The notes beneath the pieces were generated by a model. It made no database searches and was not told where the DNA came from. It saw only the letters and a list, made by a program, of their open reading frames with translations. Made by a program: the position numbers and the translations under genes. Positions 49,197-58,891 of a stretch of DNA of 64,000 nucleotides are shown piece by piece. Positions within the stretch are counted from its first letter, which is position 1. Every line of letters starts with the position of its first letter. Origin of the DNA: Dehalococcoides mccartyi (lineage in GTDB: Bacteria; Chloroflexota; Dehalococcoidia; Dehalococcoidales; Dehalococcoidaceae); NCBI RefSeq assembly GCF_001889305.1, contig NZ_CP013074.1, positions 992,001 through 1,056,000 of the forward strand, given 5' to 3'.

Positions 49197-50345
49197 TCAG
49201 TCCAGCAGGGAGGGTATACTCCCGAAAGCGTCTTCCACGTTGAACCCCTCGGACAGACGCTTGTCCAGAGAAATAAAGCGAATGGTTCGGTCAAAATAAT
49301 CCATAACCTTTTTGGGGCTGGAAATCTCGGACATAATAACAGTCACACCCATATTGTCTCCCCGCGGGTAATCGCCGCTGCGGATAATAGCATGCTTGGC
49401 ATTGTCCCTTAGAGTGGCTGAAAGCTCCTTGATAATATCTATACTCATCTTGTTGGGGTTAGCAGACAGCAGGTATAAAGCCCGTCTGGCATCTTCGGGG
49501 CGGCATTTCAAAGAAAGCTCGGCAATAGCGTCTTCCATAGCCTGAGCCCCCTTTTGGGTTTCGGCATGTTTGCCTCTGAAATCCAGTTTGAACGGCAGGA
49601 AAGAGCTGGCAATCTTGCTATGACCGATAACCGTCCAGCCGGATAATGTTTGGATAATATCACCCGCATCCAGCACCTTTGAGCCTATATAACGGGGGGT
49701 AGTCTCTTCACCGGCGGAAAGTATATTGTAAAAAGGTTCTACAAAACGGTAGTTAATCTTGTTGAAATTATCACTTATCGAGGAGGCATCACGCACATAA
49801 CGCTGGTTATCCGCCAGTATTACAGCATCCGCCACCCCGTAAGCAGACTTCAGGCAAGTCCCCACATTATAAATAGTCCGCTCTTCAGTGACTTCTTCAT
49901 AGTTAAAGGGTAAAACAATCATATTGTAGACCGGTTTGTCTACAAACCGCTCTTTTATCATCTTGGTCAGCACCGCAATCGCCCCTGAGCCGGTACCACC
50001 GGATGCCCCTGCTATCAGCAAAAAGGCATCGGTATCCTGAAGCAGGCGGGTTTCGCGGATACTGTCCAGTATTTTATCCCCGTCCTCACGCGCCAGCTGG
50101 GCTCCCAGCTCATTCAGTTTACCCACGCCATGCCCGCTGGTTTTGCGGCTGCCTATAAGAATACGGTGTTTATAATCAGGCTTAACGTGTACCAGACCGG
50201 ACAGGTCTGCAATATCGGTATTTACCGCTAAAACATTTGACACTATGCTGATGCCGCGCTGACGCTTTGCATTTTTTCCTAACAGGGCAAACTGGTCCGC
50301 AATACGTCCGCCGCACTGGCCGCAGCCTATGACCATTAATTTCAC
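49197..50345 (-). CDS. Tubulin/FtsZ-superfamily GTPase, CetZ-like
   Basis: 382 aa. N-terminal nucleotide loop GCGQCGGRIADQFALLG, the tubulin signature GASGGTGSGAIAVLTKM (for FtsZ GGGTGTG) and NTD acidic site VLAVNTDIADLSGL. A DNQRYVRD segment near the T5/T6 region differs from FtsZ. The GQxGG..AD.F start and the GTGSG loop are closer to CetZ/FtsZ-like proteins known mainly from archaea. Ends without the FtsZ C-terminal peptide that binds FtsA/SepF. Cell-shape or division role inferred; a canonical ftsZ is not in the window. Confidence 0.8.
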   Translation of the reverse strand: MKLMVIGCGQCGGRIADQFALLGKNAKRQRGISIVSNVLAVNTDIADLSGLVHVKPDYKHRILIGSRKTSGHGVGKLNELGAQLAREDGDKILDSIRETRLLQDTDAFLLIAGASGGTGSGAIAVLTKMIKERFVDKPVYNMIVLPFNYEEVTEERTIYNVGTCLKSAYGVADAVILADNQRYVRDASSISDNFNKINYRFVEPFYNILSAGEETTPRYIGSKVLDAGDIIQTLSGWTVIGHSKIASSFLPFKLDFRGKHAETQKGAQAMEDAIAELSLKCRPEDARRALYLLSANPNKMSIDIIKELSATLRDNAKHAIIRSGDYPRGDNMGVTVIMSEISSPKKVMDYFDRTIRFISLDKRLSEGFNVEDAFGSIPSLLD

Positions 50346-50519
50346 TTTTTCACCCGCTTCTCAGCAAAAAATCCGAAAACCTTTAAAAGTTTAACTGCTA
50401 AGGTAGCAATAGTCAATCAGAAGCTTGCCGGTTTAATACAAGATAACCTGTTTTCTTGATTTTTCGGCCTTAAAACCAGATAATGATTTTAATATAAAAA
50501 GCTGGTCAGGCACGATATT

Positions 50520-52286
50520 ATGCTAGTTGAGCTTCGGGTAAAGAATTTTGGCATTATTGAGGATATCACCTGGTCTCCAGGTGAAGGGCTTAATGTCATT
50601 ACGGGTGAAACCGGAGCCGGAAAATCACTGGTAATAGATGCAGTGGAAAGCCTGCTTTCGGGGCGTATCGGTGACGAACAAATTCGCCACCAGGCCAGTG
50701 AAGCCAATCTGGAAGGGGTATTTTATTTAAACCCCGCCAGCCGCCTGAAAATAGCCGCCATGCTGGCCGAAAACGGGTTGGAACTGGAAGATGACAGCCT
50801 TATTATCCGTCTTGAGTCAAAACTGGCCGGCCGCAGTGTGCTGAGGTTAAACGGCAGCGCCATAAGCCGCTCGGTCTTAAGCCGTCTCTGCCCGTATCTC
50901 ATTGATATACACGGTCAAAGCGAACACCTTTCCCTTCTTAATAAATCTTTCCATCTGGATATGCTGGATGGTTATGCCCATACTACTGATGAACGCACCG
51001 AGTTTGCCCGTCTGGCACATGAGCTTAACAGCCTGCAAAGGCAGCTATCCGAATTGGAAAAGACCAACCGCGAAGCCGTCCGCCAGCAGGAATTCCTGCG
51101 TTTTCAGGCAGATGAAATAGAGGCGGCTAATCTTGCTGAAGGCGAAGAAGAAAACCTGCTTTCCAAACGGCAGGTCATGGCTTCCACCGAAAAACTGAAA
51201 ACCCTGACCCACCAGTCACTGGAGTATTTGTGCAGCGGCCAAAACGGAGGGGTCCTGGCCGATTTAAACCAGGCTATGCAGTCCCTCAGGAAAATTGCCG
51301 AAATAGACTCCTCACTCAAAGATACCGCAGATGAAGTGGAGAGTGTATATTTTAGTCTTGAAGAAAGCTGCCGCTCTGTCCAGAACTATAACCGGGGGCT
51401 TGATTTTAACCCCGCAGAACTGGAAGATATTGAAAACCGTCTGGCACTTATCCACAGTCTGGAAAGGAAATACGGGCGGGATATCCCCCAGATACTGGCT
51501 TTTCTGGCTAAAACCAAAACCGAGCTGGATAATATAACCAGCTTTGCCGAAAAGACAGATAAACTAAGCAACGCTATAACAGAATTTAAAAGCCGCCTTG
51601 GAGATATGGCATCAGGATTAAGCAAACACCGCAAAGAAGCCGCTCTTAATCTTGAAAAAGCAGTCCAAGCAGAACTGGCAGACCTGAATATGTATCAGGT
51701 AATATTTAAAGTAAATTTCCAAACCCAAGCTGACGAAAACGGACTGCCGGTAAGCGGTCAGACGCTCGAATTTTCATCAAGCGGCACAGACCTAGTAGAG
51801 TTTTTTGTAAGCACCAATCCCGGCGAACCTCTCCGCCCGCTTAACAAAATAGCCTCTACCGGTGAAATATCACGCATTACTCTGGCTTTAAAAAGCGCTG
51901 CTTCACGGCTGGATGATATACCGGTGATGATATTTGATGAAATTGATATAGGCGTAGGCGGACGCTCCGGAGATATGCTGGGGCGAAAACTCTGGAAACT
52001 TTCACAGGGGCATCAGCTGATAAGTGTTTCTCATCTGCCCCAGATAGCCGCATATGCCGACCACCACTTTTATGTATCAAAAACCGAACTTAACGGCAGA
52101 ATAAACAGCCGTATTGCACGCTTGGATAGTGAAGAACACCTTGCCGAACTTTCGGTAATGCTATCAGGCAGCCAGACTGGTGAAAAATCACTGGAGAATG
52201 CCCGCGAACTATTAAAAAAAGCCTCTATATTTAAGGAAACCAGCCCCGAACAACCTGAACTGAATATGCCCCTAAGCGGTAAATAG
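50520..52286 (+). CDS. recN: DNA repair protein RecN
   Basis: 588 aa SMC-like ATPase acting at double-strand breaks. Walker A GETGAGKS at residues 29-36, long coiled coil in the middle (about residues 150-360), then signature STGEISRITLALKS and Walker B VMIFDEIDIGVGGRS, and the His switch SVSHLPQIAAYADHH. Length is close to the family norm (about 550). Followed by a transporter gene with a 2-nt gap. Confidence 0.95.
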   Translation: MLVELRVKNFGIIEDITWSPGEGLNVITGETGAGKSLVIDAVESLLSGRIGDEQIRHQASEANLEGVFYLNPASRLKIAAMLAENGLELEDDSLIIRLESKLAGRSVLRLNGSAISRSVLSRLCPYLIDIHGQSEHLSLLNKSFHLDMLDGYAHTTDERTEFARLAHELNSLQRQLSELEKTNREAVRQQEFLRFQADEIEAANLAEGEEENLLSKRQVMASTEKLKTLTHQSLEYLCSGQNGGVLADLNQAMQSLRKIAEIDSSLKDTADEVESVYFSLEESCRSVQNYNRGLDFNPAELEDIENRLALIHSLERKYGRDIPQILAFLAKTKTELDNITSFAEKTDKLSNAITEFKSRLGDMASGLSKHRKEAALNLEKAVQAELADLNMYQVIFKVNFQTQADENGLPVSGQTLEFSSSGTDLVEFFVSTNPGEPLRPLNKIASTGEISRITLALKSAASRLDDIPVMIFDEIDIGVGGRSGDMLGRKLWKLSQGHQLISVSHLPQIAAYADHHFYVSKTELNGRINSRIARLDSEEHLAELSVMLSGSQTGEKSLENARELLKKASIFKETSPEQPELNMPLSGK

Positions 52287-52288
52287 CC

Positions 52289-53152
52289 ATGCCGCGGCAT
52301 ATTTTAATATCTCTTATCTTTACCACTTTATTCTGGGCATCAGCCTTTGCTGCAATACGGGTGGGTTTGGCAGACTACAGTCCGTCCCATATGGCTCTGC
52401 TCCGTTTTCTGGTAGCTTCATTAGCCCTGATTATATATGCAGTGATAACCAGAATGCGCCTGCCGGACAAAAGTGACTTACCGGCTATATTTCTGCTGGG
52501 GCTGGTAGGCATAAGCATGTATCACTCCGCCCTCAACTACGGTGAAAAGACAGTCACCGCCGGTGCTGCCAGCCTTATTATTGCTGCTGCGCCTATATTC
52601 AGCGTTTTACTGGCCAGATTTTTCTATAAAGATAAGCTAACCCCGGCAGGCTGGCTGGGCATAATTCTCAGCTTTGGGGGAATTGCAATAATCACCCTGG
52701 GCGAAGGGCAAACCCTCAGCTTTGAACCCCATGCCATTTTTGTATTGCTGGCTGCTATCTGTACCAGCATATACATAGTATTCCAAAAACCCCTGCTAAA
52801 AAAATACAGCGGATTTGAGTTTTCTACCTATGCTATCTGGGCAGGGACTTTGCTGCTCATGGTATTTGCACCCGGTCTTTTAAAAGAGATATCAGAGGCC
52901 CCTCCATCATCTACTTTGGCGGTGGTTTACCTGGGCATATTCCCTACTGCCATCTCCTACCTTTTATACAGTTATGCCTTATCCAAAGCCCGCACCGCAC
53001 AGGTAATCAGTTTTTTATACCTGAACCCTGTTTTTGCCATAGGCATAGCCTTTTTCTGGCTGGGTGAAATACCGGCTGTTATCAGCCTGCTGGGAGGCCT
53101 GCTGGCACTGTTCGGAGTCATACTAGTTAACCGCTACGGCCACAGCCGCTGA
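52289..53152 (+). CDS. DMT/EamA-family transporter
   Basis: 287 aa, ten hydrophobic helices in two EamA repeats. The first repeat has WASAFAAIRVGLADYSPSHM, the second begins near YIVFQKPLLKKYSGFEFSTY and ends with the conserved YLNPVFAIGIAFFWLGE. Exporter of an amino acid, sugar or other metabolite; substrate not predictable. Confidence 0.9.
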   Translation: MPRHILISLIFTTLFWASAFAAIRVGLADYSPSHMALLRFLVASLALIIYAVITRMRLPDKSDLPAIFLLGLVGISMYHSALNYGEKTVTAGAASLIIAAAPIFSVLLARFFYKDKLTPAGWLGIILSFGGIAIITLGEGQTLSFEPHAIFVLLAAICTSIYIVFQKPLLKKYSGFEFSTYAIWAGTLLLMVFAPGLLKEISEAPPSSTLAVVYLGIFPTAISYLLYSYALSKARTAQVISFLYLNPVFAIGIAFFWLGEIPAVISLLGGLLALFGVILVNRYGHSR

Positions 53153-53257
53153 TATCCGCTTGAATCAATTTTGACATACCATTTACACACCTCCTCCATA
53201 ATATCTCCACACACACCTTGTATAGTTAATGCATAACAACCTGAGGAGGTTACAGAA

Positions 53258-53782
53258 ATGAAAAAGAGTCTAAAAATCTTAATCATTGTGGGGGTAGTAG
53301 CTGCCCTATCCGCCCTGTTCATGTTTTCCACTGTCTCGGCTGCTGGTCAAAACCGCAGTTTTGCCGGGGAGTGTGACGGAACAGTGCTTACTCTGCTTAA
53401 TATGACACAGGCAGAGCTACAGGCGGAACGCCAAAGTGGTAAAACTCTGGCAGCAATTGCCGCCGAACAGGGCATCAGTACCGATGCTCTGGTAAATGCC
53501 CTTATGGAACAGCACAGAGCCGCAGTGCAGGCTATGGTAAATGCCGGACAGATTACCCAGGAGCAGGGTACTTACCGCCTGCAGATAATGGAGCAAAACG
53601 TTATCCGCATGGTAAACCAAACCGGCGGCGCTAACGGAGCAGGCAGCGGAAACGGTGTCTGTGATGGAAGTGGTCCTATCAGTGGTGCTGGTAATGGCAC
53701 AGGCGTTGGCGCTGGCAGCAGCAACGGCATCTGTGACGGAAGCGGTATCGGCAGCGGTGGAGGACAAAGAGGCGGCAGATAA
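53258..53782 (+). CDS. Secreted protein with Gly-rich repeat tail
   Basis: 174 aa. Signal peptide (residues 1-29, cut after VSAAG). A helical middle (LNMTQAELQAERQSGKTLAA, then EQGISTDALVNALMEQH) resembles DUF2680-type envelope stress domains. The tail (about 125-174) is Gly/Ser/Asn-rich with NGVCDGSG and NGICDGSG. GAGGAGG precedes the ATG. A histidine kinase/response regulator pair follows; whether they sense it is unknown. Confidence 0.7.
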   Translation: MKKSLKILIIVGVVAALSALFMFSTVSAAGQNRSFAGECDGTVLTLLNMTQAELQAERQSGKTLAAIAAEQGISTDALVNALMEQHRAAVQAMVNAGQITQEQGTYRLQIMEQNVIRMVNQTGGANGAGSGNGVCDGSGPISGAGNGTGVGAGSSNGICDGSGIGSGGGQRGGR

Positions 53783-53811
53783 ACTTGCCCGGTCTTTCTT
53801 TACTAACATCA

Positions 53812-53839
53812 AAGGGGCAGACTTTTGCGTCTGCCCCTT
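53812..53839 (+). terminator. Strong hairpin after secreted protein gene
   Basis: AAGGGGCAGAC/GTCTGCCCCTT, 11 bp, 6-nt loop; no T run follows, so termination is uncertain. Confidence 0.5.
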
Positions 53840-53875
53840 GCCGTTTAGAAGATTGCATTATAATATGAGAAGACA

Positions 53876-54559
53876 ATGACTAAGCAAATACTGATAGCGG
53901 ATGACGAAAAAAGGATAGCAGAAATCCTGCAAGCCTATCTTGAACGTGAAGGCTTCATGGTGGTTGTAACCTATGACGGAAAAACAGCTCTGGCAAAATT
54001 CCATGAAGAAAACCCTGACCTGATAATACTTGACCTGATGCTACCCGAAATATCCGGCTGGGATGTCTGCCGTGAAATCCGCAAAGAAAGCCGCGTACCT
54101 ATAATAATGCTTACCGCTCGTGATGAACTTACCGACAAGCTGATAGGATTGGAAATTGGGGCGGATGATTATATGACCAAACCCTTTGAGGCCAAAGAAC
54201 TGGTAGCCCGCGTCAAAGCTCAGCTCAGACGGTCTGAATACACTCCCAGCCTTGACTCAGTACTGATTATTGACCAGCTGGAAATAGACAAGGCACGGCG
54301 CCTGGTTAAAATAGGCGGTAAGGCGGTTGATTTGACTGCCACCGAGTTCGATATACTGATAAACCTTGCTGCAAGCCCGGGACGTGTCTTTTCCCGTATG
54401 CAGATACTGGACAAACTGGGTGAAGCTTACGAAGGATATGAACGTACCATAGACAGCCATATTAAAAATCTGCGTAAAAAAATAGAGCCTGATCCCGAAT
54501 CCCCTGCCTATATCCTGACCATACACGGGGTAGGCTACAAGATGAAAGATAAAGGATAA
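53876..54559 (+). CDS. OmpR/PhoB-family response regulator
   Basis: 227 aa. Receiver domain with acidic pocket ILIADDEKRIAE, phosphoacceptor Asp53 in IILDLMLPE, Thr in IIMLTARDE and Lys in DYMTKPFEAKEL. The winged-helix DNA-binding domain follows (DLTATEFDILINLAASPGRV, then TIDSHIKNLRKKIEPD). Six nt before the kinase gene. Confidence 0.95.
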   Translation: MTKQILIADDEKRIAEILQAYLEREGFMVVVTYDGKTALAKFHEENPDLIILDLMLPEISGWDVCREIRKESRVPIIMLTARDELTDKLIGLEIGADDYMTKPFEAKELVARVKAQLRRSEYTPSLDSVLIIDQLEIDKARRLVKIGGKAVDLTATEFDILINLAASPGRVFSRMQILDKLGEAYEGYERTIDSHIKNLRKKIEPDPESPAYILTIHGVGYKMKDKG

Positions 54560-54565
54560 AAGAGC

Positions 54566-55978
54566 GTGTTCCGCTTAAGCTATAAAATTTTCGGTGCCCT
54601 GCTGCTTACAGTGTTACTTTCGGTAGGTCTTACTTCGTTTGCCGCCAATCAGCTGACCGCCAGCCAGTTTCGCCAGTATATTATCCGTGGAAATACCGAG
54701 TTTATAACCGGTGTGGAAAGCACACTAAGTATGTATTATACCCAGTACCAAAGCTGGGATAACGTAAGTACCATACTTGTACAACTGCTGGGCAGTAACG
54801 GCGGGAGGCTTCTTTTAAGTGATGCTGGCGGGCTGATAGTAGCTGATACCCAAAACAAATGGGTAGGCCACCTGACAGACGAGTATAACCTGTCAGACGG
54901 TAACACGATAAACGTTTCCGGTACATTGGCGGGATATTTTTATTGGCTCGGCAGTGAAAGCAGCGCCTCAGGAAGCGGCTATGGCAAAGGAATGCATAGC
55001 AGCCAAAACAACACCGGCAATTCCGCTATCACTATCATCACCGAACCCCAACAGCAGCTGCTAGATGAAATGAACAGGTCTGTTTGGATATCCGGTATTT
55101 TAGCCGGTCTGGCCGCATTGGGTCTGGGACTACTGCTGACGAACCAAATTATCCGCCCTATAAACGCCCTTAACCGCAGTGCCAGGCAGGTTGCCGGCGG
55201 AAAGTTCTCCCAGCGGGTAAGAGTAGAATCCCGTGACGAACTGGGTGAACTGGCTGAAAGTTTCAACCACATGGCTAAAAGCCTTGAGACAAATGAACAG
55301 TCACGCCAGAGACTGCTGGCAGATATTGCCCATGAGCTTCGTACTCCACTCACAGTTATTGAGGGAACGGTAGATGGAATACTGGACGGGGTTTTTGAGG
55401 CTGATACCCGTCACCTTACCACCATCAAAGAGGAATCTGCCACGCTTACCCGCCTAATCAAAGATCTGCGTGATATATCTCTGGCCGAATCCGGCAAACT
55501 CAAACTGGAAATCGCTCAAGTGGATATAGCAGAAATTATCCGCCGTCAGGCAAGTCAAATATCCATACTGGCAAAAGATAAGTCTGTTTCCCTTGTAACC
55601 GATATACCAGAAAATTCATCTGTCATTTCAGGTGATGCCACCCGCTTAAACCAAATAACCGCCAACCTTCTTAGCAATGCCTTGCGGCATACATCTGCCG
55701 GCGGGCAGATAACCCTCAGCCTGAAAAATATGCTTTACAAGGATAAATCCGGAGTAATGGTATCGATAGCTGACAACGGGGAGGGAATACCCCCGACGGA
55801 TTTGCCCCACATTTTTGACCGCTTTTACAGGGTAGCCACTTCCAGAGCCAGAAGCGAAGGCGGCAGCGGGCTTGGTCTGGCTATTGTAAAAGAAATGACA
55901 GAAGCACACGGCGGTTATGTATGGGCAGAAAGCTTACTTGGAAAAGGGAGCACATTTAACTACTGGCTGCCCAGATAA
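54566..55978 (+). CDS. Membrane sensor histidine kinase
   Basis: 470 aa, GTG start. Membrane segment at about 5-27, an extracytoplasmic sensor of about 145 residues with YYTQYQSWDNVSTIL and a Gly/Ser-rich stretch, second membrane segment near 175-195, HAMP (NQIIRPINALNRSARQVAGG), HisKA with His256 in ADIAHELRTPLTV, and HATPase boxes SNALRHTSAGG, ADNGEGIP and GGSGLGLAIV. Signal unknown. Confidence 0.95.
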   Translation: MFRLSYKIFGALLLTVLLSVGLTSFAANQLTASQFRQYIIRGNTEFITGVESTLSMYYTQYQSWDNVSTILVQLLGSNGGRLLLSDAGGLIVADTQNKWVGHLTDEYNLSDGNTINVSGTLAGYFYWLGSESSASGSGYGKGMHSSQNNTGNSAITIITEPQQQLLDEMNRSVWISGILAGLAALGLGLLLTNQIIRPINALNRSARQVAGGKFSQRVRVESRDELGELAESFNHMAKSLETNEQSRQRLLADIAHELRTPLTVIEGTVDGILDGVFEADTRHLTTIKEESATLTRLIKDLRDISLAESGKLKLEIAQVDIAEIIRRQASQISILAKDKSVSLVTDIPENSSVISGDATRLNQITANLLSNALRHTSAGGQITLSLKNMLYKDKSGVMVSIADNGEGIPPTDLPHIFDRFYRVATSRARSEGGSGLGLAIVKEMTEAHGGYVWAESLLGKGSTFNYWLPR

Positions 55979-56007
55979 CAGCTAATTCCCAGTCTTCAAA
56001 AACCCTT

Positions 56008-56997
56008 TTAAGGCCAGCATTCTTTATAAAGCAGACAAGCCACATGGTGCCCGGGTGAAACCTCCCCCATTACCGGCACTATTTTAGGACAATCTTCAAA
56101 GGCTTTAAAACAGCGCGGATGAAATACACAACCGCTGGGCGGATTCAGGGGGCTGGGTACTTCACCCTTGAGTATAATGACTTTACGTTCAGCCTCAACC
56201 GCAGGGTCAGGTATAGGCACCGCCGAGAGAAGTGCCTGAGTATACGGGTGAAGTGGTTTTTCATACAAACCATCCCTATCGGCTACTTCCATAAGTTTAC
56301 CCAGGTACATTACCATTACCCTATCTGAAATATGCCTAACTACTGAAAGGTCATGCGAAATAAACAGGTACGAAAGACCAAATTTATTCTTCAGGTCATC
56401 CAGCAGATTTATTATCTGAGCCTGAATGGATACATCTAATGCCGAAAGCGGCTCGTCACACACAATAAATTCCGGCTGCAAGGCCAAAGCTCTGGCCACC
56501 CCAAGACGCTGGCGCTGGCCGCCGCTGAATTCATGTGGATAACGCTCGGCCATATAGGGTGATAATCCTACCAGCTTTAAAAGCTCAGCTATACGTTTAT
56601 TATATTCTTTGTTGTTTACTTTATGTAAACGAAGCGGTTCGCCGATAATATCTGCCGCGGTAAAACGCGGGTCAAGCGATTCGTAAGGGTCTTGAAATAC
56701 CACCTGCAACTTCTGACGGTACGGACGAAGCTCTTTGGTGGTCAGACTGGCCAAATCTTTATTTTTAAACCAGACTTCACCAGAAGTAGGCCGCTGAAGC
56801 TGGAGTATGTTTTTACCGATAGTAGTTTTACCGCTGCCGCTTTCCCCCACCAAACCCAGCGTTTCCCCCTTGTGAATAGCAAAACTTACCCCATCTACCG
56901 CTTTGACCTCAGCCAGTTTTTTACGGCCGAAAAGCCCGCCGGTAACAGGGAAATATTTAGTCAGATTGGTAACTTCAAGGATTATATCTTTTCCCAC
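56008..56997 (-). CDS. oppF: Oligopeptide ABC transporter ATPase, OppF type
   Basis: About 329 aa from GTG 56997, chosen because AGGAAGGGG lies just upstream; the frame is open farther up to 57081 inside oppD. Walker A GESGSGKTT, signature FSGGQRQRLG, Walker B FIVCDEPLSALD, and the C-terminal oligopeptide domain with CVFHPRCFKAFEDC. Last gene of the operon, pairing with OppD as a heterodimeric ATPase. Confidence 0.92.
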   Translation of the reverse strand: MGKDIILEVTNLTKYFPVTGGLFGRKKLAEVKAVDGVSFAIHKGETLGLVGESGSGKTTIGKNILQLQRPTSGEVWFKNKDLASLTTKELRPYRQKLQVVFQDPYESLDPRFTAADIIGEPLRLHKVNNKEYNKRIAELLKLVGLSPYMAERYPHEFSGGQRQRLGVARALALQPEFIVCDEPLSALDVSIQAQIINLLDDLKNKFGLSYLFISHDLSVVRHISDRVMVMYLGKLMEVADRDGLYEKPLHPYTQALLSAVPIPDPAVEAERKVIILKGEVPSPLNPPSGCVFHPRCFKAFEDCPKIVPVMGEVSPGHHVACLLYKECWP

Positions 56998-57977
56998 GGC
57001 AACGCCCCTTCCTGGGCAACCAAACAAGCTGTCAAATGACCCGGTTTTATTTCTACAAGCGGAATCCGTTTGATTTTGCATTCCGGCTTAACATATACAC
57101 AGCGCGGGGCAAACGGACAACCCTGCGGCGGACCAATCAAATCGGGAGGCTGGCCATCTATAGGCTGCAAACGGGTGCGTCTGGGCTCGTCCAGCCGGGG
57201 CACAGAGCCAAGAAGTCCTGCAGTATACGGGTGGAGGGGTTTATGATAAACATCTATGGCTGTACCCTGTTCCATAATCTGCCCGGCATACATCACATAC
57301 ACCCGTTGGGCATATCTGGCAACCACCCCCAGATTATGAGTGATAATAATAAGTGCGGTATTCAAGCGTAAGGTCAGGCTTCGTATCAGGTCCAGCAGTT
57401 GGGCTTGAATAGTCACATCTACGGCAGTAGTAGGTTCATCAGCAATAACCAGCTGCGGTTCACAGGCCAAAGCCATAGCTATCATAACCCGCTGACGCAT
57501 ACCGCCGCTGAAATGATGCGGGTAATCATTTAGCCGCCCTTCGGCATGAGGGATACCCACCGATTTCAGAAGTTCCACTGCCTGTCTGGTGGCCTCATTT
57601 TTATTCAGCTTGAGATGGAATTGCAGCCCCTCGGTCAGTTGACGGCCTATGGTCAAGACCGGATTAAGCGAAGTCATAGGCTCCTGAAATATCATGGAAA
57701 TGTTTGAACCGCGTATTTTTTGCATCTCTTCTTTATTTTTTTTCAGCAAATCCACACCGTTAAACAGCACCTGCCCAGCCACTATCTTGCCCGGCGGCTG
57801 TGGTATCAGCTGAAGCACAGACAAAGAACTGACGGTCTTGCCGCAGCCGCTTTCTCCCACCAATGCCACCATTTCGCCTTTATTAACTTCAAAAGAAACC
57901 CCGCTAACTGCCTGGACAATGCCGTCCTGAGTCATAAAATGAGTTACCAGATTTTTTACTTCAAGCAATTTAGCCAT
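56982..57977 (-). CDS. oppD: Oligopeptide ABC transporter ATPase, OppD type
   Basis: 331 aa. Walker A GESGCGKTVSS, signature HFSGGMRQRVM, Walker B LVIADEPTTAVD, and the end domain CPFAPRCVYVKPEC, whose Cys may hold an iron-sulfur cluster in related proteins. It starts 1 nt after the oppC stop. Confidence 0.92.
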   Translation of the reverse strand: MAKLLEVKNLVTHFMTQDGIVQAVSGVSFEVNKGEMVALVGESGCGKTVSSLSVLQLIPQPPGKIVAGQVLFNGVDLLKKNKEEMQKIRGSNISMIFQEPMTSLNPVLTIGRQLTEGLQFHLKLNKNEATRQAVELLKSVGIPHAEGRLNDYPHHFSGGMRQRVMIAMALACEPQLVIADEPTTAVDVTIQAQLLDLIRSLTLRLNTALIIITHNLGVVARYAQRVYVMYAGQIMEQGTAIDVYHKPLHPYTAGLLGSVPRLDEPRRTRLQPIDGQPPDLIGPPQGCPFAPRCVYVKPECKIKRIPLVEIKPGHLTACLVAQEGALPWEKI

Positions 57978-57978
57978 T

Positions 57979-58884
57979 TTATCTTCTCAACCTCGGGTCA
58001 AGGGCATCTCTCAGGCCGTCTCCCAGGAAAGTAAACGAAAGCATCAGTATAGCTATGGCAATAGCCGGGAAAATTACCAGATGAGGTGCGGCATATATAA
58101 CGTTATTGCCGTCTGCTATCATAGTACCCCAGCTGGGAGTAGGCGGGCGGACGCCAATACCGATATAACTTAGAGCCGCTTCCGCAAAGATAGCTCTGGG
58201 TATATTAAAGGTTATGGCCACGATAATAGGACCGAGTGAATTTGGCAGCAGATGCCGCAGAGTTACATATGCCCCGCTTCCGCCCATCGCACGGGCGGCC
58301 GACACAAAGTCTCTCTGCTTAACAGATAGTATCTGCCCGCGTACCAAACGGGCTATACCAACCCAGGCAACAAGCCCGATAGCCAGAAATATCATAAAAA
58401 TGCTACCGCCGAAAATGGCCCGCAGCAGAATTATCAAAAGAATATCCGGAAATGCATACATTATATCTACAAACCGCATAAGCATGTTATCAACTTTGCC
58501 GCCGGCTGCTGCCGCAATGGCACCGATGGGTAAACCGACCACCAGCACCACCAGCTGGGTAAACAAACCTACAGCCAGAGAGGTGCGGGCACCATATATA
58601 AGGCGGGAAAATACATCCCTGCCCAATTCATCCGTACCCAGCCAGTGTTCAGACGAAGGCCCTACCAGAATGGCATCGTAATTCTGGGTGGCAAAGTCAT
58701 ATTTCAAATAAAGCGGTGCAAATATAGCCGCCAGTGCCAGAAGCAGAATAATAGACCCGCCCAGGACCGCCAGCCTGTTACGGCGTAACCTTACCCAGGC
58801 ATCACCCCAAAGAGTATGATGCTGACGGGAAGATGCTTCCGTTTCAGTGACCTCTTTTTTAGCCCGGTAAAACAGGTTAAACAT
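57979..58884 (-). CDS. oppC: Oligopeptide ABC transporter permease, OppC type
   Basis: 301 aa with an N-terminal cytosolic part and about six membrane helices. OppC_N region (LRRNRLAVLGGSIILLLALA), WLGTDELGRDVFSRLIYGAR and the EAA-like loop RAMGGSGAYVTLRHLLPN. 7 nt after oppB. Confidence 0.93.
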   Translation of the reverse strand: MFNLFYRAKKEVTETEASSRQHHTLWGDAWVRLRRNRLAVLGGSIILLLALAAIFAPLYLKYDFATQNYDAILVGPSSEHWLGTDELGRDVFSRLIYGARTSLAVGLFTQLVVLVVGLPIGAIAAAAGGKVDNMLMRFVDIMYAFPDILLIILLRAIFGGSIFMIFLAIGLVAWVGIARLVRGQILSVKQRDFVSAARAMGGSGAYVTLRHLLPNSLGPIIVAITFNIPRAIFAEAALSYIGIGVRPPTPSWGTMIADGNNVIYAAPHLVIFPAIAIAILMLSFTFLGDGLRDALDPRLRR

Positions 58885-58891
58885 ATCTCAC

